DNA from: CAMAUF01 sp046152925
GTDB taxonomy: Bacteria; Chloroflexota; Dehalococcoidia; Tepidiformales; Tepidiformaceae
Assembly: GCA_046152925.1 (NCBI GenBank)
Contig: JBJXFX010000058.1
Span: forward strand, 72,913-136,912
Length of the DNA stretch: 64,000 nt
Direction of reading: 5' to 3'
The notes beneath the pieces were generated by a model that was not told where the DNA came from, made no database searches, and was given only the letters and a program-made list of their open reading frames with translations. Within the stretch, counting starts at the first letter, position 1, and each line of letters starts with the position of its first letter. Shown here piece by piece: positions 60,635 through 64,000 of this stretch. The translations under genes were made by a program, and so were the position numbers.

Positions 60635-61423
60635 TCACCCTCCCTGCTGGACGCGCCCGCGCTCCTGGATGCCCGCCCGGCGCTCCGCGACGCGCGTCTC
60701 GGGGTTGTTGCGGCGACTGTACTCGTCGCTCGCGATCAATTCGAGGCGCAATCCCTCGCGCAGCGAGGTCTGATACCCCTCGTCGCAGATCCGCTTCACT
60801 TCGCGCACCACCGCCTGGTCGCAGCTCCGCATCTCTTGGGCCATCGCGAAGCACGTCTCCACGAGTGCCTCGGGCTCGACCACGCGGTTCAGCAAGCCCC
60901 AGCGCTCGGCCTGTGCGGCGTCCAAGAAGTTGCCCGTGAAGTGCAGCTCCTTCGCGCGCCCGATGCCGATCCAGCGGCCGAGGTGCTGGCTCAAGCCCCA
61001 GCCAGGGACGATCCCGACGCGCGCGTGCGTATCGGCGAAGCGCGTGTTCGGCGTCCCAATCAGGAGGTCGCACATTAGCGCCAGCTCGAAGCCGCCCGTG
61101 ATCGCGACGCCGTTGATCGCGCCGATCAACGGCCGGTCGAAGCCCTCAACGGCCTCGCGAAACTCCAGGTTTGTCACGCGGCGAATGCCGTCGGGCACGG
61201 GCGTCTCGCCGCCAAGCTCCTTCAGGTCGAGCCCCGCGCAGAACGCGCGCCCCGCACCCGTGAGGATCGCGACATCGACGGAGCGGTCCGCCTGAAGCTC
61301 CCGGAATGTCTCGACGATGCCGGTGCGGAGCGCCTGGCTGAGCGCGTTCATCGCCTGCGGGCGGTTCAAGGTGACAATCGCGACCCCTTCGCGGCGTTCG
61401 AGACGGATGACGGGCTCTGACAT
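60635..61423 (-). CDS. Enoyl-CoA hydratase family protein
   Basis: Crotonase with IVTLNRPQAMNALS, oxyanion hole AFCAGLDLKELGG, and INGVAITGGFELALMCDLLIG. It has the first Glu (GGFEL) but Gly (GIVPGWGLSQHLG) at the usual second Glu. 262 aa. ATG 61423 with GGAGCACGCCC before it. Next on the same strand, 1 bp apart, is the CoxG-like gene. Divergent from the SDR gene at 61513. Confidence 0.9.
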   Translation of the reverse strand: MSEPVIRLERREGVAIVTLNRPQAMNALSQALRTGIVETFRELQADRSVDVAILTGAGRAFCAGLDLKELGGETPVPDGIRRVTNLEFREAVEGFDRPLIGAINGVAITGGFELALMCDLLIGTPNTRFADTHARVGIVPGWGLSQHLGRWIGIGRAKELHFTGNFLDAAQAERWGLLNRVVEPEALVETCFAMAQEMRSCDQAVVREVKRICDEGYQTSLREGLRLELIASDEYSRRNNPETRVAERRAGIQERGRVQQGG

Positions 61424-61512
61424 GGGCGTGCTCCTGGCTGGTGCTCGCGCGAGTATCCGGCGCGCTTCGACAGGCGGCCAGCCTGCGTCCAGAATGCTCG
61501 CCGGAGGCCCGC

Positions 61513-62298
61513 ATGCAGCTGTTCGACCTGTCGGGGAAGGTAGCCCTCGTCACCGGGGGCAACGGGGGCATTGGCAAGGGGATCGCGCTCGGGCTCGCGC
61601 AAGCGGGCGCCGCCATCGCCGTCGTCGCACGCGACGAAGCGAAGACCGCCGAGGCCGTCGCCGAGATCCGCGCGCTTGGCGTCCCGGCGGCCGGCATCGT
61701 CGCCGACGTCGCCCACGCCGGCGACCTCGAGCGCGCCGTCGAAGAGGCGGAGAGCGAACTGGGCACGGTCACCATCCTCGTGAACAACGCTGGCGTCGGC
61801 GTCCGCGAACGCCCGGAGACGCTGACCGACGACGGCTGGGACACCGCGATGGAGACGAACCTGCGCAGCGCCTGGCGTCTCGCCAAGCTCTGCTACCCCG
61901 AAATGAAGGCCGCGGGCGGCGGCAAGATCATCAACGTCGCCTCGCTCTACTCGTTCGCTGGCCAAGTGACGCCCGCCTACTCGGTGAGCAAGGGCGGCCT
62001 GCTCCAGCTCACGCGGTCGCTCGCCAACGCCTGGGCCGGGGACAACATCCAGGTGAACGCGATCATCCCCGGCTACATCCAGACCGGCCTCACCGCCCGC
62101 ATCCAGCCGGGCTCGGAGATCTACGACACGCTCATCTCACGGACGCCGGCCGCGCGGCCCGGGGTCCCGGAGGACCTCGCCGGCGCGGCGGTGTTCCTTG
62201 CTTCCGGGGCGTCGAGCTTCGTCACCGGCCACGCCTTGGTCGTCGACGGCGGCCTCAGCGTCGCCGATGTCGCCGTGCGCTTCCCGCTGCCGAACTAA
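61513..62298 (+). CDS. SDR family NAD(P)-dependent oxidoreductase
   Basis: Classical short-chain dehydrogenase: Rossmann motif ALVTGGNGGIGKGIALGLAQAGA, ILVNNAGVG, catalytic Ser in INVASLYSFAG and Tyr/Lys in AYSVSKGG, C-terminal GHALVVDGGLS. 261 aa. ATG 61513 follows CCGGAGGCCCGC. It resembles the FabG/gluconate-5-dehydrogenase group. The OB-fold DUF35-like gene follows 11 bp later with its own SD. Together with the adjacent crotonase, this suggests acyl-CoA or ketone metabolism. Confidence 0.92.
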   Translation: MQLFDLSGKVALVTGGNGGIGKGIALGLAQAGAAIAVVARDEAKTAEAVAEIRALGVPAAGIVADVAHAGDLERAVEEAESELGTVTILVNNAGVGVRERPETLTDDGWDTAMETNLRSAWRLAKLCYPEMKAAGGGKIINVASLYSFAGQVTPAYSVSKGGLLQLTRSLANAWAGDNIQVNAIIPGYIQTGLTARIQPGSEIYDTLISRTPAARPGVPEDLAGAAVFLASGASSFVTGHALVVDGGLSVADVAVRFPLPN

Positions 62299-62309
62299 AG
62301 GAGCCCGAA

Positions 62310-62723
62310 ATGCCCGAAATGCCGCCAAAACCGCTCCCCAAAATCACACCCGCCACCCGCCCCTTCTGGGAAGGGACGAAGCAACACAAGCTCCTCATCC
62401 CGCGCGGACGGGATGGCAAGCTCTTTTGGTATCCGCGCTCCGCCGCGCCGGGGACGCTGGACGAGCACTTCGACTGGGTCGAGGTTTCGGGCAAAGGGAC
62501 GGTCTACTCGTTCACGATCGACCGTCGCGGTTCGGCAGCCGCGTTCGCCGCGGATGTCCCATACGTGATCGCGATCGTGGAGCTCGCCGAGGGGCCGCAC
62601 TTCACCACGAACATCGTGGGTTGCGCGGTGGACGACGTCCACATTGGCATGCCGGTGAAAGCGGTGTTCGAAGACGTCGACGCAGAGGTGACGCTCGTGA
62701 AATTCCAGCCAGAGCAGCGTTAG
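62310..62723 (+). CDS. DUF35-like OB-fold protein lacking zinc-ribbon Cys
   Basis: Relatives (DUF35, often beside thiolases) join a rubredoxin-like zinc ribbon to an OB-fold and bind acyl-CoA. The N-terminal helix TRPFWEGTKQHKLLIPRGRDG fits, but the zinc cysteines of the family are replaced (PRGRDG and RSAAPGTL). The OB part VEVSGKGTVYSFTIDRRG...PYVIAIVELAEG is well kept. 137 aa. SD AAAGGAG before ATG 62310. No thiolase gene is adjacent; the SDR is the only clear partner. Confidence 0.8.
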   Translation: MPEMPPKPLPKITPATRPFWEGTKQHKLLIPRGRDGKLFWYPRSAAPGTLDEHFDWVEVSGKGTVYSFTIDRRGSAAAFAADVPYVIAIVELAEGPHFTTNIVGCAVDDVHIGMPVKAVFEDVDAEVTLVKFQPEQR

Positions 62724-62736
62724 TGCAGAAAACGGG

Positions 62737-62797
62737 ACGAGCCGCCTACGGAAGAGTGCACTTGCGCCCCCAGGTGTATCTTCCGTAAGCGGCTCGT
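62737..62797 (+). terminator. Long imperfect hairpin, 19-bp arms
   Basis: Arms 62737-62755 (ACGAGCCGCCTACGGAAGA) and 62779-62797 (TCTTCCGTAAGCGGCTCGT) match at 18 of 19 positions, 23-nt loop with some further pairing. Starts 14 bp after the DUF35-like stop. It may be a terminator or a small mobile-type repeat. Confidence 0.6.
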
Positions 62798-62913
62798 TCG
62801 GTCGCGAGGCTGGAAGCGGACCAACCTCGATGCCAGGAGTATGCCGTGTGAGCGCGCGGGTTTCCCCAAAACGCCGCAATGACGGCGTAAATTGCTCGTA
62901 AATCTGGACACCT

Positions 62914-62953
62914 GGCGTCCACTGTGTGGCGAAGTGAATGCCCGGTGGACGCC
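62914..62953 (+). promoter_or_regulatory. Inverted repeat before the last gene
   Basis: GGCGTCCAC (62914-62922) and GTGGACGCC (62945-62953), perfect 9-bp arms with a 22-nt loop, ending just before the SD GGAGGG of the gene at 62968. It could act as an operator or fold in the leader RNA. A smaller ACGCCG/CGGCGT pair lies at 62871-62888. Confidence 0.45.
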
Positions 62954-62967
62954 CCCCGGAGGGCGAG

Positions 62968-64000
62968 ATGGTGCGGCCTGGCGTCGGACTGATCGGTTGC
63001 GGGCACATCGGCCGCTTCCATTCGCGCAACGTCCGCGCGGCGTTCGCCTCGGGCCAGGTCGAAGGCGACTACATCGCGGTCTGCGACCGCGTCATCGAAC
63101 GTGCTGAGTCGTTCGCGGCGATCACCGGCGCGCCGGTCGTGTCGGTGGACTGGCAGGATCTCCTCGCGACGCGGGGCCTCAACACCGTTTATGTCTGCAC
63201 GGAAACCGCGGAACACCCAGCAATCGTGCTGGAGGCGGCGCGGCGCGGTCTCCACGTCTTCTGCGAAAAGCCGCTCGCGAAAACAGTCGATGTGGTGCGC
63301 GAGATGGCGGCCGCGGTCGAGGCCGCCGGCGTGACCAACCAGGTCGGCCTCGTCCTTCGCCACTCACCGATCTACACGGTGCTCCGCGACCTCAGCCGGG
63401 AGGCGGACCTCGGCCCGTTGCTCACCGCGCACATGCGCGACGACCAGTTCTTCCCGATCCGCGGGCACTATGGCAGCCGATGGCGAAGCGACTTCGAGCG
63501 CGCCGGCGGCGGCACGCTCATCGAACACTCGATCCACGACATCGACGTCTTCCGCTGGTTCTTCGGCGAAGTCGATGAGGTCCGCTGCCGGACGCGCGTG
63601 ACCAGCGGCCACCCGGGCATCGAAGACGTCGCCACCGTCTCCCTCACACACACGAGCGGCGTCGAGACGACCCTTTCCTCTGTCTGGCATTCCATCGACG
63701 AGCGCCCCTCGACCCGGCGCTTCGAGATCTTCTTCGAAGGCGGCTGGTTCGCCACCGACCACGACTTCCTCGGTCCAATTCGCTACCAACTCCGGAGCGG
63801 GCCTGAACAGGAACTGACGGCCGACGCGGTCCGCGAACGTTACGTCGCGCTCGCGGGCCTCAACGGCGAGGAAGCGAGCCTCGCGCAGCGGGGCGTCTTC
63901 GAAGACCTCGCCTTCCTCCGCGCGGTGGCGTCTGGTTCGCCGGCCCACCCGGACTTCGCCACCGCCCTCCGCGCGCACGACATCGTCGACGCGTGTTATC
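62968..64000 (+). CDS. Gfo/Idh/MocA family oxidoreductase, 3' partial
   Basis: NAD(P)-dependent dehydrogenase of the Gfo/Idh/MocA family, acting on sugars or inositol-like compounds. Rossmann start VGLIGCGHIGRFHSRN, then TVYVCTETAEHPAIVLEAARRGLHVFCEKPLAKTVD (family motif E-K-P), and GGGTLIEHSIHDIDVFRWFFG with the catalytic His/Asp helix. About 344 residues are visible with no stop before the window end; the family is usually 330-390 aa, so little is missing. ATG 62968 follows CGGAGGGCGAG. Confidence 0.92.
   Translation, partial: MVRPGVGLIGCGHIGRFHSRNVRAAFASGQVEGDYIAVCDRVIERAESFAAITGAPVVSVDWQDLLATRGLNTVYVCTETAEHPAIVLEAARRGLHVFCEKPLAKTVDVVREMAAAVEAAGVTNQVGLVLRHSPIYTVLRDLSREADLGPLLTAHMRDDQFFPIRGHYGSRWRSDFERAGGGTLIEHSIHDIDVFRWFFGEVDEVRCRTRVTSGHPGIEDVATVSLTHTSGVETTLSSVWHSIDERPSTRRFEIFFEGGWFATDHDFLGPIRYQLRSGPEQELTADAVRERYVALAGLNGEEASLAQRGVFEDLAFLRAVASGSPAHPDFATALRAHDIVDACY

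Overview
The window is a continuous, gene-dense stretch of GC-rich bacterial chromosome with short spacers and many ATGA, TAATG and GTGA stop/start overlaps. The gene set suggests a member of Chloroflexota, perhaps class Dehalococcoidia: two luciferase-like (possibly F420-linked) oxidoreductases, B12-dependent ribonucleotide reductase with NrdR, a single-cytochrome (B-type) succinate dehydrogenase, HspR/ClpB, three crotonases, an acyl-CoA dehydrogenase, many small hydrolases and two membrane GGDEF-EAL proteins. The taxonomic placement is inferred from gene content only. No rRNA, tRNA, CRISPR array or insertion sequence was recognised.

Layout. 1-2431: end of mutM, an unknown gene and a P1-family self-processing peptidase. 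2461-4379: two exported cupredoxins separated by a strong hairpin. 4434-8374: a five-gene overlapping operon (PqqD-like, HprK-like kinase, two GT2 glycosyltransferases, PF14907-type nucleotidyltransferase) resembling a tailoring module without a visible precursor. 8382-15535: mostly minus strand, with a tiny membrane ORF plus DUF2283, purL, a DUF4389 membrane protein, purQ, and a 7TM-HD c-di-AMP phosphodiesterase candidate. 15556-21386: luciferase-like enzyme, chagasin-like inhibitor, cyclase-family hydrolase, two tiny coupled Cys-rich ORFs, SMP-30-like protein, Uma2 and acyl-CoA dehydrogenase. 21575-31905: GGDEF-EAL, hspR, clpB, and lipid or acyl-CoA metabolism. 32022-35479: sdhCAB. 35555-43193: second GGDEF-EAL, zinc alcohol dehydrogenase, a Cys-motif protein, then nrdR-unknown-nrdJ behind a promoter carrying two candidate NrdR boxes exactly 31 bp apart.

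43193-44308 is a SIR2-like gene of clearly lower GC, probably acquired and possibly defensive. A 580-bp non-coding gap rich in ATGAGCC/GGCTCAT palindromes (45181-45761) leads into the most interesting gene: a carboxymuconolactone decarboxylase/AhpD-like protein (45762-46325) whose CxxC motif is encoded as Cys-x-x-TGA. A perfect 8-bp hairpin with a G-first loop lies at bacterial SECIS distance after the TGA. It is read here as a selenoprotein, not two ORFs or a pseudogene. 46770-50487 is a copper-type locus with a CopC-CopD-cytochrome c fusion.

50579-64000 holds a luciferase-like monooxygenase, DegV, nitroreductase, NUDIX, Uma2, amidohydrolase, an SRPBCC gene remnant, a NarL-type two-component pair, CoxG-like protein, crotonase, SDR, a DUF35-like OB protein without its zinc cysteines, large hairpins, and a Gfo/Idh/MocA dehydrogenase cut by the window end. 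Likely promoters seen upstream of clpB, nrdR, the cyclase gene and the first cupredoxin all have an 18-nt spacer. HspR has a near-consensus HAIR inverted repeat on the clpB promoter.
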